7,042 nt of DNA from Burkholderiales bacterium (GCA_025935595.1 JAICUZ010000139.1:1-7042), one strand, 5' to 3'. Shown: positions 1 through 6,613, counted from the stretch's first letter. The notes: generated from the sequence alone by a model not told the origin. Numbers and translations are program-made.

Positions 1-1
1 C

Positions 2-1180
2 GTCGTCCGCACGTCGTTCTGGTTCACGATGGCGATGGCGACCGTCGGGCTCGTGCTCGGCGTGGTGTTCGCCGGGCCGATCGCGCACTGGATCGGGCTC
101 GGGCACGACACCTGGCTCGTTCGCGCGGGCGCCGTCGGCCTATGGGCGCAGACGAACTACCAGCAGCTGACGAACCTGTTCCGCGCCGAGGAGCGCTCGA
201 CCGCCTTCGCGATCGCGAGCGTGGCGAACGTCGTCGTCACGGTCGTGGCGATGGTGGTGTTCGTCGCCGTGTTCCACTGGGGCGCGATCGGGCTCGTCGT
301 CGGCAACTTCACGGGGACGCTCGTCGTCTACGTCGCACTCGTCGCGTACCGCACCGAGCAGCTCGGCCTCGAGTTCGACCGGACGCTGTTCCGCGGCATG
401 CAGCGCTTCGGGATGCCGCTCGTCCCGTCCGCGCTCGCGCTGTGGGCGATCAACTTCGTCGACCGCGAGTTCCTCGTCTGGTACACGAACAAGGCCGAGG
501 TCGGCGTCTACTCGGCCGCGGTCAAGATCGCGTCGGTGATCACCTTCGTGATGATCGCCTTCCGCACCGCTTGGCCCGCGTTCGCCTACTCGATCGAGGA
601 CGACCGCGAGGCGAAGCGGACGTACGCGTTCGTTTTGACGTACCTACTCGCGTTCGCGTCATGGGTCGCGCTTGCACTCGGCGCGCTCGCGCCGTGGTGG
701 ACACGCCTGCTCACCGCACCGCACTATCAGCGTGCCGAGAAGGGCGTCGCGCTGCTTGCATTCGCGGGAGCCGTCTACGCGGGCTACACCGTGCTCGCAA
801 TCGGCAGCGGCCGCGCGCGCAAGACGCAGCTCAACTGGGTCGTGACGGGTGCCGGAGCGGCCGCGAACATCGCACTCAATTTCTGGCTGATCCCGCGTTG
901 GGGCATGGTGGGCGCCGCGATCTCGACGCTCGCCGCCTACGTCATCCTCTTCCTCGGCATGACCTGGTACGCGCAGAGCGTGTATCCCGTCTCGTACCAG
1001 TGGCGTCGAGTCGCAACCGCCGTCGGCGCGGCGGTCGCGCTCACCGTTGCAGCGCGCGCGACGCACCTCTCGGCCGTTCCGTCACTTCTGCTCGTCTGCG
1101 CGTACCCCATTGCGCTCGCGCTGCTCGGCTTCTACCTGCCTGCGGAGCGTGCGCGGCTGCGACGGCTCGTTCCCGGTTAG
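2..1180 (+). CDS. Polysaccharide flippase (Wzx-like, MOP superfamily), 5' end outside the window
   Basis: Integral membrane protein of the polysaccharide-transporter branch of the MOP superfamily; known members flip lipid-linked oligosaccharide repeat units across the cytoplasmic membrane for capsule, exopolysaccharide or O-antigen assembly. The open frame runs back to base 2 without a stop. The first ATG, at 29, falls inside what looks like a membrane helix (RTSFWFTMAMATVGLVLG), so it is not the true start; roughly 90-120 N-terminal residues are probably missing. The 392 visible residues hold about nine or ten hydrophobic helices. Family-typical stretches are NLFRAEERSTAFAIASVANV (59-78), FGMPLVPSALALWAINFVDR (136-155), the following GVYSAAVKIASV and LNFWLIPRWGMVGAAISTLA (292-311). 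The C-terminus is basic and cytoplasmic. No glycosyltransferase is visible, so the substrate is unknown. Family call secure, substrate inferred. Confidence 0.9.
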   Translation, partial: VVRTSFWFTMAMATVGLVLGVVFAGPIAHWIGLGHDTWLVRAGAVGLWAQTNYQQLTNLFRAEERSTAFAIASVANVVVTVVAMVVFVAVFHWGAIGLVVGNFTGTLVVYVALVAYRTEQLGLEFDRTLFRGMQRFGMPLVPSALALWAINFVDREFLVWYTNKAEVGVYSAAVKIASVITFVMIAFRTAWPAFAYSIEDDREAKRTYAFVLTYLLAFASWVALALGALAPWWTRLLTAPHYQRAEKGVALLAFAGAVYAGYTVLAIGSGRARKTQLNWVVTGAGAAANIALNFWLIPRWGMVGAAISTLAAYVILFLGMTWYAQSVYPVSYQWRRVATAVGAAVALTVAARATHLSAVPSLLLVCAYPIALALLGFYLPAERARLRRLVPG

Positions 1181-1701
1181 GACCGGCGCCGCTTCGCGAT
1201 CACACCGACACCGCCGACCGCGGTCAGAAGGAGCGCGAGAGCGGCGAGCACGAGCAGCGGCACCGGCACGCCGCTGCCGCTGCTGCTCGTGGCGCCGGCA
1301 GCGATGGTCGACGTCGGGAGCGTGGTGTCGACCTGCTCCCGGCCGCCCGGCACCGGGTCGTGCGGCGCGCTCGGCTTCGAGCTCGACTCGTGACGCGGCG
1401 AGGCCGCAGCGCCGCCCGTGCCGACCTGATCGGGAACCTTCGTCTGCCCCTTCGCGCGCGCGAGCGCACCCTGCAGTGCGGAGCGAATGTCGTCGGCGAG
1501 GCTCGAGTACTCCTTCGCGTCGGTCGGGACGTTCTTGAGCGCGTCGCGGTAGCACCCCAGCGGGTACGTCGTCGCGATCTTGCCGTCGCGGTACCAGTCG
1601 TTGTAGATCCGGTCGCGACACGGGACCGCTGCGCCGACGGTCGAAGGCGCGAACGCGGCGAGGGTGGCGAAGGCAAGGATGAAAAGAACGACGCGCTTCA
1701 C
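1177..1701 (-). CDS. Small secreted two-cysteine protein with C-terminal membrane anchor, function unknown
   Basis: I do not recognise a characterised family. With GTG at 1701 as start it has 174 residues: a classical signal peptide (MKRVVLFILA then a hydrophobic core, likely cut near TVGA, residues 21-24); a compact conserved-looking domain of about 60 residues with Cys28 and Cys50 (PCRDRIYNDWYRDGKIATTY, then LGCYRDAL and SSLADDIRSALQGALAR); a Ser/Pro/Gly-rich low-complexity stalk (about 90-145); a membrane helix (148-168) and a KRRRS tail. That makes a type I membrane protein with a small external head, probably closed by one disulfide. LPTST at 128-132 resembles a sortase site but lacks the final Gly. 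An in-frame ATG at 1791 would add 30 polar residues in front of the signal peptide and overlap the propeller gene. The ribosome site is weak (GGGGA, 12 nt away). I recall similar heads in Thermoleophilia proteins of unknown role. Confidence 0.8.
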   Translation of the reverse strand: MKRVVLFILAFATLAAFAPSTVGAAVPCRDRIYNDWYRDGKIATTYPLGCYRDALKNVPTDAKEYSSLADDIRSALQGALARAKGQTKVPDQVGTGGAAASPRHESSSKPSAPHDPVPGGREQVDTTLPTSTIAAGATSSSGSGVPVPLLVLAALALLLTAVGGVGVIAKRRRS

Positions 1702-1746
1702 TCGCGCCCATGTTCCCCACGCACGGCGAAGATCCACCGACGATGC

Positions 1747-1762
1747 CGTAAGGCTTTCGTAA
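1747..1762 (-). promoter_or_regulatory. Direct repeat CGTAA-N6-CGTAA, possible operator or promoter region
   Basis: CGTAA occurs at 1747-1751 and again at 1758-1762, an 11 bp period (about one helical turn), in the 65 bp gap between the propeller stop and the GTG of the small secreted protein. It is one of the few A/T-richer spots in the window and lies 46-61 bases upstream of that start. Direct repeats one turn apart are typical of response-regulator sites. The match is short and no convincing -10/-35 pair is visible, so this is tentative. Confidence 0.25.
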
Positions 1763-1766
1763 ATCC

Positions 1767-2663
1767 TCAGAGGACGCAGGCGTCGTGACACGAAGCCGCG
1801 ACGCTCAGCGTCTTCAGCGGGCGGCCGAGCGCATCGAAGACGGCGAGCGTCCCGTGCAGCAGCGACGGCGTGATCACCCGGTTTGCAGCGAACTGCACGT
1901 TGTAGGACCCGATCGGGGCCGCCGCGGACGAAAGGACACGACCGTCGTGCGCCTGGACGTGCAGCGTTCCCGAGTCGCCGCTCGTCACGAACACCCGCCC
2001 GTTGCCGAACGTCACATGCTGCGGCGCGCGATCCGCACGACGCGTCCGTTCACCGACGGCCAGCAAACCGGCGCTTCCCGACGTCACCCAAAGCCGCCCG
2101 TCCGGCGCGAGCCCGACGTCGTGCGCGAGGAACCCCGGCGTGAGCGTGTCGACATGTCGTAGCGGTGCCGTCGACACGACGGCGACGTGCTCGGATGCGG
2201 AGCCGAGACCCGCCCAGACGCGCGAGCCGTCATGCGAGATGGTGAGGTGGCGCGCCCAACCGGGAAGCCGCACACGGTCGACGATCGTGCCGCGCCGCGT
2301 GTCGACGATCGCCACGCTGCTCCGCCCAGAGTCGGTCACGAAGGCGTGCATGCCGTCAGGATGAGCAGCTGCGTAGCGCGGCTCCACGAGCCCGCGCACG
2401 ACGTGGCGGACACGCGTGCGATCGACAATCGAGAGCGCCCCTTCCGCGGTGTGACACACGAGCGCGACGACACCGATGCGCTCGACCGCGCGTGGGTCGC
2501 CGAGCGTCGGGATCGAGCCGACGATGCGAAGCGTATGCAGGTCGACGACCGCGAGCCTCGACTCGGCGTCGCACGTGACGAGCGCCACACGACCCGGCCG
2601 GCCGGGCGCGCGCAGAGCGAACGGTGCCGCAGCCGCGGCGGCCAGGAACTCACGGCGGTTCAC
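1767..2663 (-). CDS. Tat-exported YVTN/YncE-like beta-propeller protein
   Basis: A 298-residue protein with a twin-arginine signal (NRREFLAAAAAAPFALRA, residues 2-19), so it is probably exported folded. The remainder is a beta-propeller of the YVTN/YncE (lactonase-like) type. Blade units of about 40 residues repeat the pattern 'value in D-x-x-x, then PDG or HDG, then strand': AVVDLHTLRIVGSIPTLGDP (38-57), SIVDRTR with AAAHPDG (98-104), AIVDTRRGTIVDRVRLPGWA (118-137) with TISHDG, AHDVGLAPDGRLWVTSGSAG (180-199), and HVTFGNGRVFVTSGDSGTLH (216-235). It ends in SCHDACVL with Cys292 and Cys296. No enzyme active site is apparent; such proteins often bind partners or are of unknown role. GTG at 2663 is the only possible start, because an in-frame TAA (2702-2700) lies just upstream with no ATG, GTG or TTG between. 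It probably shares a transcript with the small anchored protein downstream. Confidence 0.85.
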   Translation of the reverse strand: MNRREFLAAAAAAPFALRAPGRPGRVALVTCDAESRLAVVDLHTLRIVGSIPTLGDPRAVERIGVVALVCHTAEGALSIVDRTRVRHVVRGLVEPRYAAAHPDGMHAFVTDSGRSSVAIVDTRRGTIVDRVRLPGWARHLTISHDGSRVWAGLGSASEHVAVVSTAPLRHVDTLTPGFLAHDVGLAPDGRLWVTSGSAGLLAVGERTRRADRAPQHVTFGNGRVFVTSGDSGTLHVQAHDGRVLSSAAAPIGSYNVQFAANRVITPSLLHGTLAVFDALGRPLKTLSVAASCHDACVL

Positions 2664-2712
2664 GACCCGACTACGGCCGAAGGTGTGCGCGAGGTCCCGT
2701 TACGGTGGTCAG
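2664..2712. promoter_or_regulatory. Divergent promoter region between propeller and HelD-like genes
   Basis: These 49 bp must carry the start signals for both divergent genes unless promoters lie inside the coding regions. On the plus strand TACGGT (2701-2706) fits the actinobacterial -10 form TAnnnT and sits 6 nt before the ATG at 2713, which would place the transcript start at or next to the start codon. GGTGG (2704-2708) overlaps it and could instead act as a ribosome site with a short 4 nt spacer. I see no good -35 box for either strand. Confidence 0.35.
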
Positions 2713-4635
2713 ATGAGCCACCCCGAGCTCGCAGCCGAGCAGGAGTACGTCGACCGCGCCTACGACCACCTGGAGCGCATGCGCGCTGCGGTCGCCGGTG
2801 CCGGCGACCAGGTCGACGGCGAGATCGCACAGGCGGCGATGGACGCGTGGGCGGCGCGGCGCCTGCGGACGTTCGAGGACGCCGAACGCGGGCTCTGCTT
2901 TGGCCGCCTCGACTTCGAGACGATCCTCAAGCCGCTCTACATCGGCCGGCGCTTCGTGCACGACGAGTCGCAGCGTCAGCTGGTCGTCAACTGGCAGGCG
3001 CCCGCTGCGCGCCCTTTCTATACCGCGACCCCACAGGACCCGCACGGGCTGACGCTGCGACGGCGATTCCGCTCGGAAGGCCGGCGTCTCGTCGACATCG
3101 CCGACGAGACGCTCGACGGTACGGTCGTCGACGGCGCCGCGGTCGACGACTTCCTGCTCGAGGAGCTCGAGCGTGACCGTGACGTGCACATGCGCGACAT
3201 CGTCGCGACGATCCAGGCCGACCAGTACCGCCTGATCACGCACGACCCCGACGGCGTGCTCGTGATCCAAGGCGGCCCCGGCACCGGTAAGACGGCGGTC
3301 GGCCTCCATCGGGCGTCGTGGCTCGTGTACACGCTCGGCGAACGGCTCCAGCGCCGCGGCGTGCTGGTGGTCGGCCCGAACCGAACGTTCATGGAGTACG
3401 TCTCGCACGTGCTGCCCGCGCTCGGCGAGGACATGGTCGAGCAGCGCGCCGTGTCGGAGCTCGTCGACGGGATCGTCCCCGAGCGCCGCGATCCGCCCGA
3501 CGTCGCGGAGCTGAAGGCGGACACGCGGCTCGCGGACGTCGTGCGCCGTGCGGTCGAGCTTCAGCTCGTGTCGGAGCCGGAAGAGCTCGCGCTGAGGCTC
3601 GAGGGCTCGTTCGTATGGGTGAAGGAGCACGAGGTCGGTGAGCTCGTGAAGCGCGCCCGCAGGGAGCTGGGCACCGGCGCAGCCGCGCGCGAGCGCTTCC
3701 GGATGAGCTTGCTCCGGCGCTTCTACGAGGAGTACGGGCGGATTCACGGAGCGAGTGCTGTTCGCAGCTTCGACGAGGTCGAGCGCGCCCTCCGCGCACA
3801 GGGCTACCTCGACCGTGTGCTGAAGGCTGCCTGGCCGAGCGTCGCACCTGACCGGCTCGTGCAGCGCCTCCTCACGTCGCGGGTGCTGCTTGCCGAGGCC
3901 GCAGACTCGATCCTCGACGACGCCGAGCAACGGCTCCTGCAACGGCGCGGCGCGGGCTGGTCCGACGGCGACGTGGCGCTCCTCGACGAAGCGCGCAGCG
4001 CACTCGTGGAACCGCCGCACGCGTACGGGCACGTGATCGTGGACGAAGCACAGGACCTGACTCCGATGCAGCTCCGGATGGTCGCGCGTCGCGCGCGCGA
4101 CGGCGCGTTCACGGCGCTCGGCGACGTCGCGCAGGCCACCGGCCCCGTGCGCTACTCGACGTGGGGCGAGGTGCTGCCGCACCTGCCGCGGGGCGACGAA
4201 GCCGGGGTCGAGGAGCTCCGTCATGCCTATCGCGTGCCGCGCGAGATCATGGAGCTCGCGCTTCCCCTGTTGGAGGACATTGCACCTGACGTCGCGCCGC
4301 CGATCGCGTACCGCACCGGCGCAGCGCCGCCGGTGATCAGGCGCGTCGACGAGGCTCACCTGCTCGTCGACGCGTTCCGGACAGCGGCGGAGGCGCCCGA
4401 CGGACTGCCGGTCGTGATCGTCCCGGAACAGCTCGCGGAGAACGTTCCGTCGGACGAACTCGTCCCGGTGCTGACTCCTCGCGAGGCGAAGGGGCTCGAG
4501 TTCGACCACGTCGTCGTGGTCGAACCGGCGCTGATCCCGGCACGCGAGCTCTACGTCGCGCTCACGCGGCCCACGAAGACGCTCGTCGTCCTGCACGCGC
4601 GCGACCTGCCGCCCCGACTCCGCGCTGCTAGCTGA
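2713..4635 (+). CDS. helD: HelD-like superfamily 1 ATPase (RNA polymerase-associated helicase family), compact form
   Basis: A 640-residue UvrD/Rep-type SF1 ATPase of the HelD class. Known HelD/HelR proteins bind RNA polymerase, free it from stalled complexes and, in some actinobacteria, give rifampicin tolerance. In order: a short helical N-terminal hairpin (about 8-58); the HelD signature LCFGRLDFETILKPLYIGRR (61-80) and WQAPAARPFY (94-103); the lead-in IVATIQADQYRLI (163-175); Walker A GGPGTGKT (187-194); VLVVGPNRTFMEYVSHVLP (motif Ia); a helical insert (about 245-435); motif II VDEAQD (443-448); motif III GDVAQAT; motif IV LRHAYRVP; motif V LTPREAKGLEF (587-597); motif VI LYVALTR (613-619). 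All ATPase motifs are intact. Long family members run to 700-770 residues; here the N-terminal hairpin is short and only a few residues separate LLDEAR from motif II. A GTG at 2683 could add ten residues, but ATG 2713 is preferred. It stands alone, with no nuclease domain. Family secure; cellular role inferred. Confidence 0.88.
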   Translation: MSHPELAAEQEYVDRAYDHLERMRAAVAGAGDQVDGEIAQAAMDAWAARRLRTFEDAERGLCFGRLDFETILKPLYIGRRFVHDESQRQLVVNWQAPAARPFYTATPQDPHGLTLRRRFRSEGRRLVDIADETLDGTVVDGAAVDDFLLEELERDRDVHMRDIVATIQADQYRLITHDPDGVLVIQGGPGTGKTAVGLHRASWLVYTLGERLQRRGVLVVGPNRTFMEYVSHVLPALGEDMVEQRAVSELVDGIVPERRDPPDVAELKADTRLADVVRRAVELQLVSEPEELALRLEGSFVWVKEHEVGELVKRARRELGTGAAARERFRMSLLRRFYEEYGRIHGASAVRSFDEVERALRAQGYLDRVLKAAWPSVAPDRLVQRLLTSRVLLAEAADSILDDAEQRLLQRRGAGWSDGDVALLDEARSALVEPPHAYGHVIVDEAQDLTPMQLRMVARRARDGAFTALGDVAQATGPVRYSTWGEVLPHLPRGDEAGVEELRHAYRVPREIMELALPLLEDIAPDVAPPIAYRTGAAPPVIRRVDEAHLLVDAFRTAAEAPDGLPVVIVPEQLAENVPSDELVPVLTPREAKGLEFDHVVVVEPALIPARELYVALTRPTKTLVVLHARDLPPRLRAAS

Positions 4636-4660
4636 GGTAGTGGACGCTCGACGATCGCAG

Positions 4661-5290
4661 TCATGAGATGAGCCGAATCACCTCCTCGTCGGATACCTGC
4701 CCGAAATCGCGGTACCACGAACCCACCGACACGAAATCGTCGGAGACATGCACGCATGCGATCTCGACCCCGTCCCGCGCGAGCGACGCGACGGTCTCGG
4801 CCGGCGCGACCGGCACCGCGACGACGACGCGGCTCGGGGCGTGCATCCGCACCGCGGCGACCGCGGCGCGCATCGTCGCGCCGGTCGCCAGGCCGTCGTC
4901 GACGAGCACGACGTCCCGGCCGGCGATCGGCGGCGGCGGACGGCCGACCCGGTACAGCCGTTCGCAGGACTCGACGGCCATCTGCTCGCGCGCCGTCACC
5001 TCTTCGAGCAGCGCGGCCGAGACGCGGGCGTCCCGCAGGACGCCTTCGTTGACCACGCGCACGCCGCCGCTCGCGACGGCGCCCATTGCGAGCTCCGGCT
5101 GGACGGGGACACCGAGCTTGCGGACGACGAACACGTCGAGCGGCGCATCGATCGCGCGCGCAACGGCAGCTGCGACCGGAACACCGCCGCGCGGCAGCGC
5201 GAGCACGAGCGGGCGGTCGAGTGTCGGCAGCTCGGCGGCCAGCCTGCGCCCGGCGTCCTCCCGGTCAGGGAACGGCGAAAAGCGCGCCAC
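4661..5290 (-). CDS. Phosphoribosyltransferase-fold protein (COG1926-like)
   Basis: A 209-residue soluble protein of the type I phosphoribosyltransferase fold. Visible features are LVLALPRGGVPVAAAVARAI (28-47), the 'PRGG' strand-loop typical of predicted phosphoribosyltransferases; DVFVVRKLGVPVQPELAMGA (52-71); and the PRPP-binding loop VVLVDDGLATGATMRAAV (127-144) with the acidic pair Asp131-Asp132. Family members transfer ribose 5-phosphate from PRPP to a base or bind such ligands as regulators; the base used by this subgroup is not known to me, and it is not a clear match to Hpt, Apt or Upp. The mycobacterial Rv0571c has a similar domain. GTG at 5290 lies only 9 nt after the MFS stop with no clear ribosome site, which suggests translational coupling. 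It ends 25 bp from the convergent helicase stop with no visible terminator hairpin between. Confidence 0.85.
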   Translation of the reverse strand: MARFSPFPDREDAGRRLAAELPTLDRPLVLALPRGGVPVAAAVARAIDAPLDVFVVRKLGVPVQPELAMGAVASGGVRVVNEGVLRDARVSAALLEEVTAREQMAVESCERLYRVGRPPPPIAGRDVVLVDDGLATGATMRAAVAAVRMHAPSRVVVAVPVAPAETVASLARDGVEIACVHVSDDFVSVGSWYRDFGQVSDEEVIRLIS

Positions 5291-5299
5291 GCCGAGGCA

Positions 5300-6577
5300 T
5301 TAAACGGTTTCGGACGCGAGGACGCGTGGAGCCTGTGCGCGGTGGACGACGGGCGAGAGTACCGGGAGAAGCGCGAGCATCGCCGCGGCGCCCGCGATCC
5401 AGGGAAGGTCCGGCGAGACGGCGAGCGCCGACGCCGACGCCGACGGCCCGGCGGCGAGCCCGACCGAGAACGTGATCCCGAAGAGCGCCATGTACCTCCC
5501 GACGACCGCGGGCGGCGCGAGCTCGGCGATCAGCGGCTGCAAGACGACGGCGTGCAGGCACTCGCCGACCGCGAACAGGATCCCGGAGAGCGCGAGGATG
5601 ACGACACCGGTGTGCGGCCCGCCGATCGCTCCGGCACCGATCGCGATCACGCACGCGATGCCCCACGCCGTGCACATGATGCCGAGCAGTGTCGCACGAC
5701 TCTGGGCGCGCGACAGTCGCGCGATCGGGATCACGAACAGGATGATGAAGATCGTGTTCGCGGCGAAGACACCGCCGATCGCCTGCGAGCCGACCTGCAC
5801 ATGGTGGCGCGCGTAGATCGGCATCGTGTAGCCGAAGAGCGTGTAGCCGACGACGACGAAGGCGAAGTTCGCGGCAAGCACGCCGAGAAACGCACGGTGA
5901 CCGAGGACGAAGCGGTAGCCGCGTGGACCGTGCTCCACCTCCGTCTTGTGCGCCGTCCGCGCGTCCGGCACGAACGCGAGGAAGCAGAGGTAGCCGAAGA
6001 ACGTCGCGGCGTTGAGGAGATAGATGACCTGAAACGAGCGGACCGAGCCGGACGCGACGATCAGCCCGGCGACGACGCCGCCCGTGCCGATCCCGAGGTT
6101 GATCGCGATCCTCGCAACGGTGAACGCGGCGATGCGCTCCTCGCGCGTGCAGAGCGCGGTGACGAGCGCGCCGGCGGCAGGCTGGGTGCAGCCGGCACCG
6201 ACACCGGCGACCGCCGAGCCGAGGAACGCCTGCCAAGGATGCGTCGCGAACGCGAGCGACCCGTAGCCCAGGCCCGAGATCGCCGCGCCGAAGAACAGCA
6301 GCCGCTTGCCGCCGAAGCGGTCGGCGAGCGATCCTGCCGGCGCCGCGCAGACGACGTTCACGGCCATGATCGTCGACACGATCAGGCCCGAGGTCGGAAG
6401 CGCGAACCCGCGGCGATCGTGGAGATAGATCAGCTCGAACGGGAGGACGAGACCGAACCCGAAGAAGTTGACGACGTTGCCGAGCTGGATGATCCAGACG
6501 GCGCGCGGGAGGTCCGGCTTGCAGTCGCGCAGGAACGTCCTCAGGTGCATGACTGCACTCTTGCGATCGGAGCTCAC
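5300..6577 (-). CDS. Major facilitator superfamily transporter, probable drug or metabolite exporter
   Basis: A 425-residue protein with about 12 membrane helices, the usual MFS length. The loop between helices 2 and 3 carries motif A as GSLADRFGGKR (82-92). Helices 4-5 carry RIAINLGIGTGGVVAGL (156-172), with the Arg and Gly pattern of proton-driven drug exporters of the MdtH/YfcJ type. A polar central loop (about 203-225) divides the two six-helix halves. The alternating SASASA at 379-384 comes from a short GCCGAC tandem repeat in the DNA. Substrate cannot be told from sequence; export is inferred from family. Start: GTG at 6577 is preceded by GAGGT with a good spacer; an ATG at 6550 is a weaker alternative that would drop nine residues. 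It is the first gene of a pair with the phosphoribosyltransferase, and is divergent from the peptide permease gene. Confidence 0.88.
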   Translation of the reverse strand: MSSDRKSAVMHLRTFLRDCKPDLPRAVWIIQLGNVVNFFGFGLVLPFELIYLHDRRGFALPTSGLIVSTIMAVNVVCAAPAGSLADRFGGKRLLFFGAAISGLGYGSLAFATHPWQAFLGSAVAGVGAGCTQPAAGALVTALCTREERIAAFTVARIAINLGIGTGGVVAGLIVASGSVRSFQVIYLLNAATFFGYLCFLAFVPDARTAHKTEVEHGPRGYRFVLGHRAFLGVLAANFAFVVVGYTLFGYTMPIYARHHVQVGSQAIGGVFAANTIFIILFVIPIARLSRAQSRATLLGIMCTAWGIACVIAIGAGAIGGPHTGVVILALSGILFAVGECLHAVVLQPLIAELAPPAVVGRYMALFGITFSVGLAAGPSASASALAVSPDLPWIAGAAAMLALLPVLSPVVHRAQAPRVLASETV

Positions 6578-6583
6578 CCGCGG

Positions 6584-6588
6584 ACCTC
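6584..6588 (-). promoter_or_regulatory. Ribosome binding site of the MFS gene
   Basis: On the minus strand GAGGT ends six bases before the GTG at 6577. It is the best Shine-Dalgarno match near any start in this window and decides GTG 6577 over the in-frame ATG at 6550. Confidence 0.6.
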
Positions 6589-6597
6589 AGCGGATGA

Positions 6598-6613
6598 GAT
6601 TCGCGGATTCGCA
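6598..6613. repeat. Tandem GATTCGC repeat, possible operator between divergent genes
   Basis: GATTCGC occurs at 6598-6604 and 6606-6612, an 8 bp period, in the 52 bp between the MFS and peptide permease starts. It lies just upstream of the -10-like hexamers for the permease and upstream of the MFS ribosome site, where a bound regulator could affect both genes. A related GCGGAT also repeats at 6590-6595 and 6603-6608. No regulator gene is adjacent, so function is a guess. Confidence 0.3.

Noticed and set aside
1305..1320. LPTST in the secreted protein as a sortase sorting signal
   Set aside because: The Gly of LPxTG is missing and the membrane helix begins about 15 residues later, farther than usual. 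A plain transmembrane anchor explains it.
1082..1720. Alternative minus-strand frame starting with ATG at 1720, just ahead of the small secreted protein
   Set aside because: No signal peptide or domain; it is Arg-rich and mirrors the proper frame, which has signal, head, stalk and anchor.
142..1788. A 548-codon plus-strand frame running through the flippase and the small secreted protein
   Set aside because: Arg-rich shadow frame; the flippase frame beside it has clear family motifs and membrane helices.
2187..3176. A 329-codon plus-strand frame spanning the propeller/helicase boundary
   Set aside because: It crosses two genes with convincing domains on opposite strands and its product is compositionally random.
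2671..4596. A 641-codon open frame on the minus strand opposite the HelD-like gene
   Set aside because: It is the antisense shadow of a high-GC gene: rich in Arg, His, Asp and Val with no domain pattern, while the plus strand carries a full set of helicase motifs.
4636..4660. Bidirectional terminator between the convergent helicase and phosphoribosyltransferase genes
   Set aside because: The 25 bp gap has no stable inverted repeat or T-run that I can see.
5265..5300. An ATG overlapping the MFS stop (TAATG) that could start the phosphoribosyltransferase
   Set aside because: That ATG is out of frame and stops after 11 codons (MPRRGALFAVP). The enzyme frame begins at the GTG 10 bases further on.
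5424..5446. GCCGAC tandem repeat
   Set aside because: Only three short units, inside the MFS coding region, explained by the SASASA protein stretch; not a CRISPR or regulatory repeat.
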